Part shown: piece after piece, positions 17,459 through 26,814 of the stretch
How the letters are laid out: each line of letters opens with the position of its first letter
Numbering within the stretch: position 1 is the stretch's first letter
Source of the DNA: Pseudomonas sp. CFII64
GTDB taxonomy: Bacteria > Pseudomonadota > Gammaproteobacteria > Pseudomonadales > Pseudomonadaceae
Reading direction: 5' to 3'
Length of the DNA stretch: 64,000 nt
Assembly (NCBI RefSeq): GCF_000416235.1
Contig: NZ_ATLO01000036.1
Span: forward strand, 102,290 to 166,289
Notes under the pieces: generated by a model
Database searches by the model: none
What the model was told of the DNA's origin: nothing
The model's input: the letters and a program-made list of their open reading frames with translations, nothing else
Made by a program: the position numbers and the translations under genes

Positions 17459-19906
17459 TTACCAGTTGTAGCTCACCGAACCGAGCAGGGTTCGGCTGTC
17501 CCCCCAATAGCAGCGACCGGCATCGTTACAGCCCGATACATATTCCTTGTCGAAGAGGTTCTTGGCATTCAGGTCCACCGACCAGTTCTTGTCGATCTGA
17601 TATCCAATTGCCGCATCCACCAACGTCACGTCGCCTGCATCAAGCTTGCCGTACAGCGAACTCGCTGTGTAGGCAAAGGTGCTGTCGAAGTAGCGAATAC
17701 CACCGCCAACGTGTAGTCCGTTGAGATAGCCGTCAAGAAAGCGGTATTTGGCCCAGGCCGACGCCTGATTGCGCGGCACCCCGGTGATTTGATGGCCTTC
17801 GATCAACGAGCCTGCGGTGTCCTTGATCACCCGCGCATCGGTGTAGGTGTACGAGGCGGTCAGATTCAGGTTGCGATTGATATCGCTGTTGACCTCCAGC
17901 TCAACACCCTTGGAACGGCTTTCGCCCACTTGCCGGTAGCTGGCACTGGTCGAATCGAAGTAGGTGTCGTCTTTTTTGCGCAGGTCGAAAACCGATGCCG
18001 TCATGGTGGTGTTCCAACCCGCCGGTTCGTATTTCAAACCCACTTCATATTGTTCGCTGGTAATCGGGTCCAGCGGCGAGCCGCCATTGGAAATCTGCTG
18101 CACCGGGACGAATGCGGTGGAATAGCTGACATACGGCGTCAGGCCGTTGTCGAACTGATACATCACCCCACCTTGATAGGTGAATTTCTGATCGTTGGAG
18201 TGAATACCGCCGGCCGGCGCCAGTTTGTTGCGAAAATCACTCTCGACCCAATCCTGACGCCCGCCCAACAGGAAAATCCAGTTGTCGTACTTACTCTGGA
18301 TCTGCGCATACAAACCCTGCATTTGCTGTTCGAGCAGGGTGTTTTGCACAGCGATTGAGGTGACGGGGTCCTGTGTATAAATCGGGTTGAAAATATTGAT
18401 GCGTCCCGCCGAACCGGCATCCCAGTCCTGGCTGAATGAAGTGCGGTCAAAACTGGCGCCGAACAAGACGGTATTTTCCAGGCCGCCCGCATTGAATTTG
18501 CCTTCAAGTTGGTTATCCAGCGAATACACCATCGACTTGTTGTAACGGTCGTAAGCGGTGACGTTCAACAAGCTGCCGAAGCCCGCGTTATTGAGATTGC
18601 CTGGCCAGGTCTCGTGACGGGTAATCCTCGACTGCAAATAGCGTGAGTTCTGTCGGAATTGCCAATCGTCGTTGAAGCTGTGGCTGAACTCATAGCCGGC
18701 ACTCCAGGTTTCGCGCTCGAAGGTGTTCCAGTCCGGAACGCCAAGCATGGTGTCCTTGTCCAGTTTGCCATTGGGATTACGCAGCAAGGTGCCGGAGGCG
18801 GGCAGGCCAAGCTCCATGTTGGTGTGATCCTTCTGATAGTGAGTCAGCAAGGTCAGGGTGTTGTAGTCGTCAAAGTTCAGGGTCATGGATGGCGCGATGT
18901 AGATGCGGTCATCCGGCACGTGATCGGTTTGGGTATCAGCGTTGCGGCCCATCATGACCACGCGACCCAGAATATTGCCGCTGTCGTCCAGCGGACCGGA
19001 GATATCCACACCCAGTTGACGGCGATTGTTCGAGCCATAACTGAGCTGAACTTCGCCCTGGGCGATGGCAGTCGGGCGTTTGCTGACCACATTGACCAGC
19101 CCGCCCGGCGCGTTTTCGCCGTACAGGATCGAAGAAGGCCCGCGAAACACCTCGACCCGCTCCAGACCATAAGGCTCGGTCGTGGTGTCATAACGATTGC
19201 CCTGAACGCGCAAACCGTCGCGCAGCAGGCCGTAGCCATAATCCGTAGCGTTGAAACCGCGAATGAAAAACAGATCGCCCGCCAGGTTATCCCCAGCCGC
19301 AAAGGGCGGCGCAAAAATGCCCGGCACATAACCGAGCGCTTCGGTTAGGGTTTGGGTCTTCTGATCTTTCATGCGCTGGCTGGTAACCACGGACACCGAA
19401 CGCGGCGTTTCCGACAGCGGCGTATCGGTTTTGGTGCCGATGCGGCTCTTTTCGGCCTTGTAGCCGACATCCAGCGTGCGGCCCTGACTGGCGTCATCCG
19501 CTTGAAAACTGTTCACATTGGTGGGGCCGAGCACCACCGAGCCGTTTTCCGGGACCGGCTGCAGGATGTAACTGCCCGGCGCCTGCGCCGCGATTTGCAA
19601 CCGGGAACCCTGCAGCAACACGGCGAAACCCTGTTCAACCGAGTAGTTGCCCTGCAGCCCGGAGCTGCGGCGATTGGCAGTCTGCTCAGGGGAAAACGAC
19701 AAAATCACGTTGGCCGCCGAGGCAAACTGACTCAACGCGCTGTCCAGCGGCCCGGCACTGATATTGAAATTCTGCGTAGCGCTGGCAGCAATGGCGCTGT
19801 TCGCCGCCAAAGCGAAGCCGACGCCGCTGGCCATCAACAGGCTGTAGCTGAAGCATTGCCGGAAAAGACGCTGACGAGCAGGAAGCGGGAGCGGTGGAAA
19901 GCGCAT
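17459..19906 (-). CDS. TonB-dependent siderophore receptor with signalling (STN) domain
   Basis: Outer-membrane transducer that imports a ferric chelate and signals to FecR. The 815 residues comprise a signal peptide (cleavage near AIAASA, about residue 42) and an STN domain at about 48-100 (FNISAGPLDSALSQFASAAN). A linker with a TonB-box region follows. The plug domain is at about 150-265 (TPRSVSVVTSQRMKD, RVEVFRGPSSILYGENAPGGLVNVVSKRP), then a 22-strand barrel ends with aromatic W (VSYNW). The barrel resembles FhuA/FiuA/FoxA hydroxamate receptors, but the ligand cannot be fixed from sequence. It lies 104 nt downstream of fecR on the same strand. Confidence 0.93.
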   Translation of the reverse strand: MRFPPLPLPARQRLFRQCFSYSLLMASGVGFALAANSAIAASATQNFNISAGPLDSALSQFASAANVILSFSPEQTANRRSSGLQGNYSVEQGFAVLLQGSRLQIAAQAPGSYILQPVPENGSVVLGPTNVNSFQADDASQGRTLDVGYKAEKSRIGTKTDTPLSETPRSVSVVTSQRMKDQKTQTLTEALGYVPGIFAPPFAAGDNLAGDLFFIRGFNATDYGYGLLRDGLRVQGNRYDTTTEPYGLERVEVFRGPSSILYGENAPGGLVNVVSKRPTAIAQGEVQLSYGSNNRRQLGVDISGPLDDSGNILGRVVMMGRNADTQTDHVPDDRIYIAPSMTLNFDDYNTLTLLTHYQKDHTNMELGLPASGTLLRNPNGKLDKDTMLGVPDWNTFERETWSAGYEFSHSFNDDWQFRQNSRYLQSRITRHETWPGNLNNAGFGSLLNVTAYDRYNKSMVYSLDNQLEGKFNAGGLENTVLFGASFDRTSFSQDWDAGSAGRINIFNPIYTQDPVTSIAVQNTLLEQQMQGLYAQIQSKYDNWIFLLGGRQDWVESDFRNKLAPAGGIHSNDQKFTYQGGVMYQFDNGLTPYVSYSTAFVPVQQISNGGSPLDPITSEQYEVGLKYEPAGWNTTMTASVFDLRKKDDTYFDSTSASYRQVGESRSKGVELEVNSDINRNLNLTASYTYTDARVIKDTAGSLIEGHQITGVPRNQASAWAKYRFLDGYLNGLHVGGGIRYFDSTFAYTASSLYGKLDAGDVTLVDAAIGYQIDKNWSVDLNAKNLFDKEYVSGCNDAGRCYWGDSRTLLGSVSYNW

Positions 19907-20010
19907 GGTTTTGAAGCCCTGAAGGATTGAATTTCGCGTTTACCTGTAGGGCCGTGCCATGCCGAAAAAAGATAACCCTGTGGATAGATTTATTTTCACG
20001 CGAGATTTGC

Positions 20011-20958
20011 TCAGGCGGTGCTCTTGACCGAAACCCAATAACGGGTGAAATGGCTGACGCGAATCGGCAGCGTCGCTTGCAGGTTGGCCAGCACCGCATC
20101 GATGGCATCGAGTCGGAACGCCCCCGACACGCGCAATCGAGCAGCGTGCTCGTCACAGTGCATGACACCTGGGCGATAGCGACTCAGCTCGTCAATCAGA
20201 TCCCCGAGCCGGGCGTTGAGCACCACCAGTTGACCATCAACCCAGGCCACTTCGGCGGGGGTGTAAGTGCGGCCCGGATTGGCACGATGATCGTCAAACT
20301 CTGCACTTTCCCCCGCCGTGAGCAGAACCGGATGACCGACGGGCTCCTTGGGTAAAAGGCTGACCTGATCTTCCAGGACGCCGACTCGTGTCGTGGTATC
20401 CAGTTGCCGAACCGAGAAACGCGTACCTAATGCCTGAACGCGTCCCTGGCGCGTTTCGACAAAAAACGGTCGGGTGTCGCCGCGTTTACCGGTCTGGATC
20501 AAAATCTCGCCTGCGCGCAGGTGAATCAAGCGCTGCTGGCCATCAAACACCACATCGACAGAGGTATTGGTGTTCAGCTCGATCTGACTGCCATCGGCCA
20601 ATTCGATATGTCGCCGTTGACCCACAGGCGTCCGGTAATCCGCCCAGACATTGCCCAGGCTGGTGTGCTGCTTGATATTCCAGCCCACATAGCCGGCACC
20701 GGCAAGCACCAGCATCAGTTTGAGAATGTCTCGACGCTGGCGCGGCTCGGACAGCGCGCGCCGCGCCAGATCGGGCGGTAACGCGCCAAGCCCGCGTTGC
20801 AGTTGCTCCATCTGGTTCCACGCCGCCTGATGGGCGGGATCACTGTCCAGCCATTGCTGCCAGGCGTGCTGCTCGGCTGGCGTCGGCGGCTCCACCTGAA
20901 ACTGCACGTACCAACTGGCGGCCGCCTGAAAGACCTTGCGATCCGGCATATTGATCAT
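20011..20958 (-). CDS. FecR-type anti-sigma factor / sigma regulator
   Basis: Single-pass inner-membrane protein that relays the receptor signal to the cognate sigma factor. It has 315 residues from ATG 20958 (M-I-N-M-P-D-R), chosen because it overlaps the sigma-gene stop as ATGA. An N-terminal DUF4880 (AASWYVQFQVEPPTPAEQHAWQ, residues about 11-55) is followed by a membrane helix (LKLMLVLAGAGYVGW, about 95-112). The periplasmic FecR domain comes next (HIELADGSQIELNTNTSVDV). A C-terminal DUF4974/STN-like segment contacts the receptor signalling domain. Confidence 0.93.
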   Translation of the reverse strand: MINMPDRKVFQAAASWYVQFQVEPPTPAEQHAWQQWLDSDPAHQAAWNQMEQLQRGLGALPPDLARRALSEPRQRRDILKLMLVLAGAGYVGWNIKQHTSLGNVWADYRTPVGQRRHIELADGSQIELNTNTSVDVVFDGQQRLIHLRAGEILIQTGKRGDTRPFFVETRQGRVQALGTRFSVRQLDTTTRVGVLEDQVSLLPKEPVGHPVLLTAGESAEFDDHRANPGRTYTPAEVAWVDGQLVVLNARLGDLIDELSRYRPGVMHCDEHAARLRVSGAFRLDAIDAVLANLQATLPIRVSHFTRYWVSVKSTA

Positions 20959-21464
20959 GCCAGCCCCGCCAGGAGCATCGAGCATTCGGTAAATGCGCGA
21001 ATCATGTGCTTCTTCACCGTGGTCAAGGAAACCTGCAGTTGCTCGGCGATCTGTTGATAAGTCAGACCATCGATCTGCGACAGCATAAATATGCGATGAA
21101 CCCGCGGGCCAAGGCCTGCGAGGGTTTTATCCACAGCCACCAGCGTTTCGATGATCAGTGCCTTGTCTTCTTCACTGATGACCGTGAGTTCCGGTCGTGC
21201 AGCCAGGGATTGCAGGTAAGCCTGCTCAATGGCCCGTCGTCGATATCGATCTATAACCAGCCCTCTGGCGATGGTCGCCAAGTAATCCCGAGGTTCACGG
21301 ATCTGCGCTGCATTGGCCGAGCCGAGAATTCGCACAAACGTATCCTGAGCCAGATCGGCAGCATCGCTCGTGTTGGACAGCTTGCCTTTGAGCCAGCCAT
21401 GCAACCACGAATGATGCTGCTCATAAATGCGCTGGACTGCGGTCGTGTGGGATTGAGAGGACAT
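20955..21464 (-). CDS. ECF sigma factor, FecI family
   Basis: Iron-starvation extracytoplasmic-function sigma factor expected to transcribe the receptor gene when the ferric siderophore is bound. The 169 residues carry region 2 (HHSWLHGWLKGKLSNTSDAADLAQDTFVRIL) and a region 4 helix-turn-helix (IFMLSQIDGLTYQQIAEQLQVSLTTVKKHM). It overlaps fecR by 4 nt. A Fur-box-like sequence lies immediately upstream, so expression is probably repressed by Fe-Fur. Confidence 0.95.
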   Translation of the reverse strand: MSSQSHTTAVQRIYEQHHSWLHGWLKGKLSNTSDAADLAQDTFVRILGSANAAQIREPRDYLATIARGLVIDRYRRRAIEQAYLQSLAARPELTVISEEDKALIIETLVAVDKTLAGLGPRVHRIFMLSQIDGLTYQQIAEQLQVSLTTVKKHMIRAFTECSMLLAGLA

Positions 21465-21480
21465 AGGAAGAGAGCGAGTT

Positions 21481-21500
21481 AATGATAATGCCTATTATTA
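21481..21500. promoter_or_regulatory. Putative Fur box upstream of the fecI-type gene
   Basis: AATGATAATGCCTATTATTA contains GATAAT and an inverted ATTATT separated by 4 nt, as in the Fur consensus GATAATGATAATCATTATC. It begins 17 bp upstream of the sigma-factor ATG, where bound Fur would block transcription. Confidence 0.8.
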
Positions 21501-21504
21501 GCTT

Positions 21505-22015
21505 TTGTTTCTGGAACTCACAAGAGCGCCTTTACCGGCATTTTTCAGGATTAATTCGAGCCTCTTGGAGAAAATCTCGCTAACCGCCCGCTCGTCCAGA
21601 CAGATTTTTTCAGCCAATTTCAAAGAATTTCACCCATAAGCCCTGTGCATAACGCACCTTTAGCTCGGTTGATAAGCGGGGGTTAAACCTGAGGAAAAAC
21701 CCGCCTGTGGACAAGTACCGTTTTAATCCACAGGCTCACGGCGGTTATCCCAACCCCTCACTGGCACATGACCACAGACTTTTGAATCTCTGTACACATT
21801 GATTTATATAGCCTGTAGGATTCTATCCACAGAAAATGTGCTCAGTAGAAATAAACATAAAAACAAAGATTCTATAAATCTTCTCTCTTTTAATTTCTAT
21901 ATCTGAGAGTTTTCCACAGCTGGTTAAATTTTGTTCAACGGGTTCCTTTCAGGGGGGTGAAGTCCCTATACTTGTCAGCTATCCCAAATTCCCATCTACA
22001 ACAGGCACGAGGTGC
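21505..22015. other. Second origin-like AT-rich region upstream of mnmG
   Basis: A gene-free stretch of about 500 bp. It holds five DnaA-box-like 9-mers that each differ by one base from consensus: TGTGCATAA 21644-21652, TGTGGACAA 21706-21714, TAATCCACA 21724-21732, CTATCCACA 21823-21831 and TTTTCCACA 21910-21918. A very AT-rich tract (21840-21905) contains ATTTCTATATCT (21893-21904), identical to a 12-mer in the oriC AT-rich tract. Two cloned origin-like fragments from this chromosomal area have been described in Pseudomonas; activity of this one is unproven. The mnmG promoter must also lie here. Confidence 0.6.
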
Positions 22016-23911
22016 GTGGTGGATTTCCCTTCCCGTTTTGAAGTGATCGTCATCGGTGGCGGTCATGCCGGTACCGAGGCCGCACTGGCGTCGGCACGTA
22101 TGGGTGCAAAAACCCTTCTGTTGACCCATAACGTGGAAACGCTGGGTCAGATGAGCTGCAACCCGGCGATCGGTGGCATTGGTAAAAGCCATCTGGTCAA
22201 GGAAATCGACGCCTTGGGCGGCGCCATGGCGATGGCCACGGACAAAGGTGGTATTCAATTCCGCGTCTTGAACAGTCGTAAAGGCCCGGCAGTCCGGGCT
22301 ACTCGTGCTCAGGCCGACCGCGTCCTGTACAAGGCCGCGATCCGTGAAGCCATCGAAAACCAGCCGAACCTGTGGATATTTCAACAGGCCTGTGACGATC
22401 TGATCGTCGAGCAGGATCAGGTACGTGGTGTCGTGACCCAAATGGGCCTGCGCATCATGGCCGACTCGGTTGTGTTGACCACTGGCACCTTCCTCGGTGG
22501 ACTTATCCACATCGGAATGCAGAATTACTCGGGTGGTCGCGCCGGTGATCCGCCGTCGATTGCCCTGGCACAACGCTTACGTGAATTGCCGCTGCGCGTT
22601 GGTCGCCTGAAAACCGGTACGCCGCCGCGCATCGACGGTCGTTCGGTAGATTTTTCGGTGATGACCGAGCAACCGGGCGATACGCCGATTCCGGTCATGT
22701 CGTTCATGGGCTCCAGGGAACAGCATCCGGCCCAGGTCAGTTGCTGGATCACCCATACCAACGCCCGCACCCACGAAATCATTGCGGCCAACCTTGATCG
22801 TTCGCCGATGTATTCGGGAATCATCGAAGGCGTCGGCCCGCGCTATTGCCCATCGATCGAAGACAAGATCCACCGCTTTGCCGACAAGGAAAGCCATCAG
22901 GTCTTCATCGAGCCGGAAGGGCTGAACACCCACGAGCTGTATCCAAACGGCATTTCCACTTCCCTGCCGTTCGACGTTCAGCTGCAAGTGGTGCGCTCGA
23001 TTCGCGGAATGGAAAACGCCCATATCGTGCGTCCCGGCTATGCCATCGAATACGACTATTTCGACCCTCGCGACCTGAAATACAGCCTGGAAACCAAGGT
23101 CATCGGCGGTCTGTTCTTCGCTGGGCAGATCAACGGCACGACCGGTTACGAAGAAGCCGGAGCCCAGGGTTTGCTGGCCGGAGCCAACGCTGCACTGCGT
23201 GCCCAAGGCAAGGAAAGCTGGTGTCCGCGACGGGACGAGGCGTACATCGGCGTGCTGGTCGACGACCTGATTACCCTGGGAACTCAGGAACCGTACCGGA
23301 TGTTCACCTCCCGGGCGGAATACCGTTTGATCCTGCGTGAAGACAACGCCGATCTGCGTCTGACCGAGAAGGGCCGCGAGTTGGGTCTGGTCGATGATCA
23401 GCGCTGGGCCGCATTCTGCACCAAGCGCGAAAGCATCGAGCGCGAAGAGCAGCGTCTGAAAAGTACCTGGGTTCGTCCCGGCACCGAACAGGGCGAAGCG
23501 ATTGCCAACCATTTCGGTACGCCGCTGACCCACGAATACAATCTGCTCAACCTGCTGACCCGTCCGGAAATCGATTACGCCAGTCTGGTGTCGATCACTG
23601 GTGATGGCTGCCTGGATCCACAAGTGGCCGAACAGGTCGAGATCAAGGCCAAGTACGCCGGATACATCGACCGTCAGCAGGACGAGATTGCCCGGTTGCG
23701 GGCCAGTGAAGACACTAAACTTCCGGAAGACATCGACTACACCGGCATTTCCGGCCTGTCGAAAGAAATTCAGAGCAAGCTGGGGATAACCCGGCCGGAA
23801 ACCCTCGGACAGGCTTCACGCATCCCCGGCGTTACCCCGGCGGCGATTTCCCTGTTGATGATTCATTTGAAAAAACGCGGCGCGGGCCGTCAGTTGGAGC
23901 AAAGCGCTTGA
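22016..23911 (+). CDS. mnmG: tRNA uridine-5-carboxymethylaminomethyl modification enzyme MnmG (GidA)
   Basis: FAD-dependent partner of MnmE in U34 modification. The 631 residues match the family. The FAD-binding Rossmann motif VIGGGHAGTEAALASARMG is at residues about 12-30. GidA signatures follow: CNPAIGGIGKSHLVKEIDALGG and GPRYCPSIEDK. The C-terminal helical MnmE-binding domain ends GITRPETLGQASRIPGVTPAAIS. The start is GTG at 22016 (or the next GTG at 22019). rsmG overlaps its stop codon. Confidence 0.98.
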   Translation: MVDFPSRFEVIVIGGGHAGTEAALASARMGAKTLLLTHNVETLGQMSCNPAIGGIGKSHLVKEIDALGGAMAMATDKGGIQFRVLNSRKGPAVRATRAQADRVLYKAAIREAIENQPNLWIFQQACDDLIVEQDQVRGVVTQMGLRIMADSVVLTTGTFLGGLIHIGMQNYSGGRAGDPPSIALAQRLRELPLRVGRLKTGTPPRIDGRSVDFSVMTEQPGDTPIPVMSFMGSREQHPAQVSCWITHTNARTHEIIAANLDRSPMYSGIIEGVGPRYCPSIEDKIHRFADKESHQVFIEPEGLNTHELYPNGISTSLPFDVQLQVVRSIRGMENAHIVRPGYAIEYDYFDPRDLKYSLETKVIGGLFFAGQINGTTGYEEAGAQGLLAGANAALRAQGKESWCPRRDEAYIGVLVDDLITLGTQEPYRMFTSRAEYRLILREDNADLRLTEKGRELGLVDDQRWAAFCTKRESIEREEQRLKSTWVRPGTEQGEAIANHFGTPLTHEYNLLNLLTRPEIDYASLVSITGDGCLDPQVAEQVEIKAKYAGYIDRQQDEIARLRASEDTKLPEDIDYTGISGLSKEIQSKLGITRPETLGQASRIPGVTPAAISLLMIHLKKRGAGRQLEQSA

Positions 23912-24552
23912 GTTCTATGGTCACCCCGCAACACGCCGAAGAGTTGTCCCGTGGCGCCCAACAGCTGGGTGTTACCCTCAGCGAGGGCCAGCACAACCAG
24001 CTGCTGGCTTACCTGGCGCTGCTGATCAAGTGGAACAAGGCCTACAATCTCACTGCGGTGCGTAATCCAGACGAGATGGTTTCGCGGCATTTGCTCGACA
24101 GCCTGAGCGTCGTCCCCTTCATCGAAGGCCCGCGTTGGCTCGATGTCGGCAGTGGCGGCGGCATGCCTGGCATTCCATTGGCTATCCTGTTTCCGGAGAT
24201 GAAAGTCACCGTGCTGGACAGCAATGGCAAGAAAACACGATTTCTGACCCAGGTTAAACTTGAGCTCAAGCTCGACAATCTGGAAGTTATCCACAGCCGT
24301 GCAGAGTCGTATCAGCCCGCAGTACCGTTTACCGGGATTGTTTCCCGGGCGTTCAGCAGCCTCGAGGACTTTACCGGGTGGACCCGACACATGGGTGACA
24401 CCGATACGCGATGGCTGGCGATGAAAGGGCTGCATCCTGCCGATGAGCTGGTAGCATTACCGGCAGATTTTTACCTCGATAGCGCACAAGCCTTGACCGT
24501 TCCAGGTTGCCAAGGCCAACGCCATCTGCTGATACTGCGCCGCACGGCATGA
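23908..24552 (+). CDS. rsmG: 16S rRNA (guanine-527-N7)-methyltransferase RsmG (GidB)
   Basis: SAM-dependent methyltransferase for G527 of 16S rRNA; loss gives low-level streptomycin resistance in other bacteria. It has 214 residues from TTG 23908, which overlaps the mnmG stop as TTGA; an ATG at 23917 would give 211. The SAM motif WLDVGSGGGMPGIPLAI and the substrate region NKAYNLTAVR are typical. Confidence 0.96.
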   Translation: MSSMVTPQHAEELSRGAQQLGVTLSEGQHNQLLAYLALLIKWNKAYNLTAVRNPDEMVSRHLLDSLSVVPFIEGPRWLDVGSGGGMPGIPLAILFPEMKVTVLDSNGKKTRFLTQVKLELKLDNLEVIHSRAESYQPAVPFTGIVSRAFSSLEDFTGWTRHMGDTDTRWLAMKGLHPADELVALPADFYLDSAQALTVPGCQGQRHLLILRRTA

Positions 24553-24570
24553 CGGGGAACACAAGCAAGA

Positions 24571-25362
24571 ATGGCTAAGGTATTCGCGATAGCGAACCAA
24601 AAGGGCGGTGTGGGCAAAACCACCACCTGCATCAACCTCGCAGCGTCACTGGTCGCGACCAAGCGCCGCGTTCTGTTGATCGATCTCGACCCGCAAGGCA
24701 ACGCTACGATGGGTAGCGGTGTGGATAAACACGGGTTGGAAAACTCCATTTACGACGTACTGATCGGCGAATGTGATCTGGTGCAGGCCATGCAGTTTTC
24801 CGAGCATGGCGGTTATCAGCTGTTGCCGGCCAACCGCGACCTTACGGCTGCGGAAGTCAATCTGCTGGAAATGCAGATGAAGGAAAGTCGCCTGCGCAAT
24901 GCGCTGGCGCCGATCCGCGAGAACTACGACTACATCCTCATCGACTGTCCGCCGTCGTTGTCGATGCTCACGTTGAACGCTCTGGTTGCAGCCGACGGGG
25001 TAATTATCCCCATGCAATGCGAATACTTTGCCCTCGAAGGGCTCAGTGACCTTGTGGATAACATCAAGCGCATTGGCGAACTGCTCAACCCGCAGTTGAA
25101 AATCGAAGGCCTGTTGCGAACCATGTATGACCCTCGCCTGAGCCTGATCAACGACGTTTCTGCCCAGCTCAAGGAACACTTTGGCGAGCAGCTGTACGAC
25201 ACGGTGATTCCGCGCAACATCCGTCTGGCCGAGGCACCGAGTTTCGGCATGCCGGCGCTGGCGTATGACAAGTCATCGCGCGGTGCGCTGGCCTACCTGG
25301 CTCTGGCCGGGGAAATGGTCCGTCGTCAACGGCGCACTACGCGCACAGCTCAGCCAACTTAA
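24571..25362 (+). CDS. parA: Chromosome partitioning ATPase ParA (Soj)
   Basis: Walker-type ATPase that moves ParB-parS complexes of newly replicated origins. The 263 residues carry the deviant Walker A KGGVGKTT at residues 11-18, Walker A' LIDLDPQGNATMG and Walker B LIDCPPSL. It lies 18 nt after rsmG and 9 nt before parB. Its targets, two parS sites, are in recF about 15 kb away. Confidence 0.98.
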   Translation: MAKVFAIANQKGGVGKTTTCINLAASLVATKRRVLLIDLDPQGNATMGSGVDKHGLENSIYDVLIGECDLVQAMQFSEHGGYQLLPANRDLTAAEVNLLEMQMKESRLRNALAPIRENYDYILIDCPPSLSMLTLNALVAADGVIIPMQCEYFALEGLSDLVDNIKRIGELLNPQLKIEGLLRTMYDPRLSLINDVSAQLKEHFGEQLYDTVIPRNIRLAEAPSFGMPALAYDKSSRGALAYLALAGEMVRRQRRTTRTAQPT

Positions 25363-25371
25363 GGGAATCCC

Positions 25372-26244
25372 ATGGCCGTCAAGAAACGAGGTCTCGGACG
25401 TGGGCTGGACGCACTTCTGAGCAGTCCAACCGTCAGTTCGCTGGAAGAACAGGCCGTCAAGGCCGATCAGCGCGAATTGCAGCACGTACCGCTGGACCTG
25501 ATCCAGCGGGGCAAATATCAACCGCGCCGCGACATGGACCCGCAAGCCCTCGAAGAGCTGGCCCAGTCGATCAAGGCCCAAGGCGTGATGCAGCCCATCG
25601 TGGTGCGGCCGCTTGCCGACAACCGTTTTGAAATCATTGCCGGTGAGCGCCGCTGGCGTGCCAGCCAGCAGGCGGGGATGGAAACCATTCCGGCGATGGT
25701 GCGCGATGTGCCGGACGAAACGGCCATCGCCATGGCGCTGATCGAGAATATTCAGCGTGAAGACCTCAATCCCATCGAGGAAGCGGTCGCCCTGCAGCGT
25801 TTGCAGCAGGAGTTCCAGCTTACCCAGCAGCAAGTCGCCGACGCGGTGGGCAAGTCCCGCGTCAGCGTGGCCAACCTGCTGCGTCTGATTGCGTTGCCGG
25901 AAGTCATCAAGACCATGCTGTCCCATGGCGATCTGGAAATGGGTCATGCCCGAGCTTTGCTGGGTTTGCCGGAAGACCGGCAGGTCGAAGGGGCGCGACA
26001 CGTTGTCGCACGTGGCCTGACGGTGCGTCAGACCGAGGCCCTGGTTCGCCAGTGGCTGAGCGGCAAACCGGCCGCTGCGGAACCGGTAAAAACCGATCCG
26101 GACATCAGCCGCCTGGAACAGCGATTGGCCGAGCGGCTGGGCTCCGCGGTGCAAATACGCCACGGGCAGAAGGGAAAAGGTCAATTGGTTATCCGATATA
26201 ACTCACTGGATGAGCTTCAGGGCGTACTCGCACACATCCGCTGA
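25372..26244 (+). CDS. parB: Chromosome partitioning protein ParB (Spo0J)
   Basis: CTP-dependent DNA clamp that loads at parS. The 290 residues start with the ParA-stimulating peptide KKRGLGRGLDALLSS. The CTP-binding N domain follows, with the arginine motif GERRWRASQQAG and ENIQREDLNPIEEA. A helix-turn-helix comes next (LTQQQVADAVGKSRVSVANLLRL), then a C-terminal dimerisation domain (VIRYNSLDELQGVLAHIR). Confidence 0.98.
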   Translation: MAVKKRGLGRGLDALLSSPTVSSLEEQAVKADQRELQHVPLDLIQRGKYQPRRDMDPQALEELAQSIKAQGVMQPIVVRPLADNRFEIIAGERRWRASQQAGMETIPAMVRDVPDETAIAMALIENIQREDLNPIEEAVALQRLQQEFQLTQQQVADAVGKSRVSVANLLRLIALPEVIKTMLSHGDLEMGHARALLGLPEDRQVEGARHVVARGLTVRQTEALVRQWLSGKPAAAEPVKTDPDISRLEQRLAERLGSAVQIRHGQKGKGQLVIRYNSLDELQGVLAHIR

Positions 26245-26292
26245 AACAATTGCTGTGTAGCGTGTAGTCGGAAATCACTACCTGACGGTTGA

Positions 26293-26314
26293 ATAGGGGC
26301 TTAAGCGCCCCTAT
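26293..26314. other. Hairpin between parB and atpI
   Basis: ATAGGGGC-(TTAAGC)-GCCCCTAT forms a perfect 8-bp stem about 50 nt after the parB stop. It lacks a clear T-run. It may end parAB transcription or be a leader element of the atp operon; the sequence does not decide. Confidence 0.45.
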
Positions 26315-26390
26315 ACTCTGCGCGCATTTTGTCGGCACATTTTATGCCAAGTTATTGATTTTGGCGGCCGACGCATCAGGAGCAATTGTG

Positions 26391-26798
26391 ATGGAATCAC
26401 GCATGCCAAACCGCTTGCCGTTCCATCGCCTGGCGGTTTTTCCGGTACTGCTTGCTCAATTTATTGTCCTGCTGCTGGCAGCTTTGGCGCTTTGGCAGTG
26501 GCATGGGGTCGTAGCTGGATACTCAGGGCTGTGCGGAGGCCTGATAGCTTGGCTCCCCAATTTGTATTTCGCTCACAAGGCTTTCCGGTTCACCGGGGCT
26601 AGAGCAGCGCAAGCCATTGTCCGGTCTTTTTATGCCGGCGAGGCGGGCAAACTGATTTTGACGGCAGTGCTGTTTGCACTGACGTTCGCAGGTGTGAAGC
26701 CATTGGCGCCGCTGGCTGTATTCGGCGTCTTCATGCTGACCCAACTGGTCAGCTGGTTCGCACCGGTGCTTATGAGAACAAGACTTTCGAGACCTTAG
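26391..26798 (+). CDS. atpI: ATP synthase subunit I
   Basis: Small membrane protein (135 residues, four hydrophobic segments) that helps assemble the c-ring. The start ATG 26391 has AGGAG 8 nt upstream; a GTG directly before it (26388) is possible. It has the charged start MESRMPNRLPFHRLAVF, then helices at about 17-35, 40-60, 75-95 and 98-120. It is the first gene of the atpIBEFHAGDC operon. Confidence 0.9.
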   Translation: MESRMPNRLPFHRLAVFPVLLAQFIVLLLAALALWQWHGVVAGYSGLCGGLIAWLPNLYFAHKAFRFTGARAAQAIVRSFYAGEAGKLILTAVLFALTFAGVKPLAPLAVFGVFMLTQLVSWFAPVLMRTRLSRP

Positions 26799-26814
26799 GG
26801 CGTTTGAGGCAACC

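Noticed and set aside
17459..21464. Mobile element carrying the fec-type cassette
   Set aside because: No transposase, integrase, terminal repeats or clear composition change was seen at its edges.
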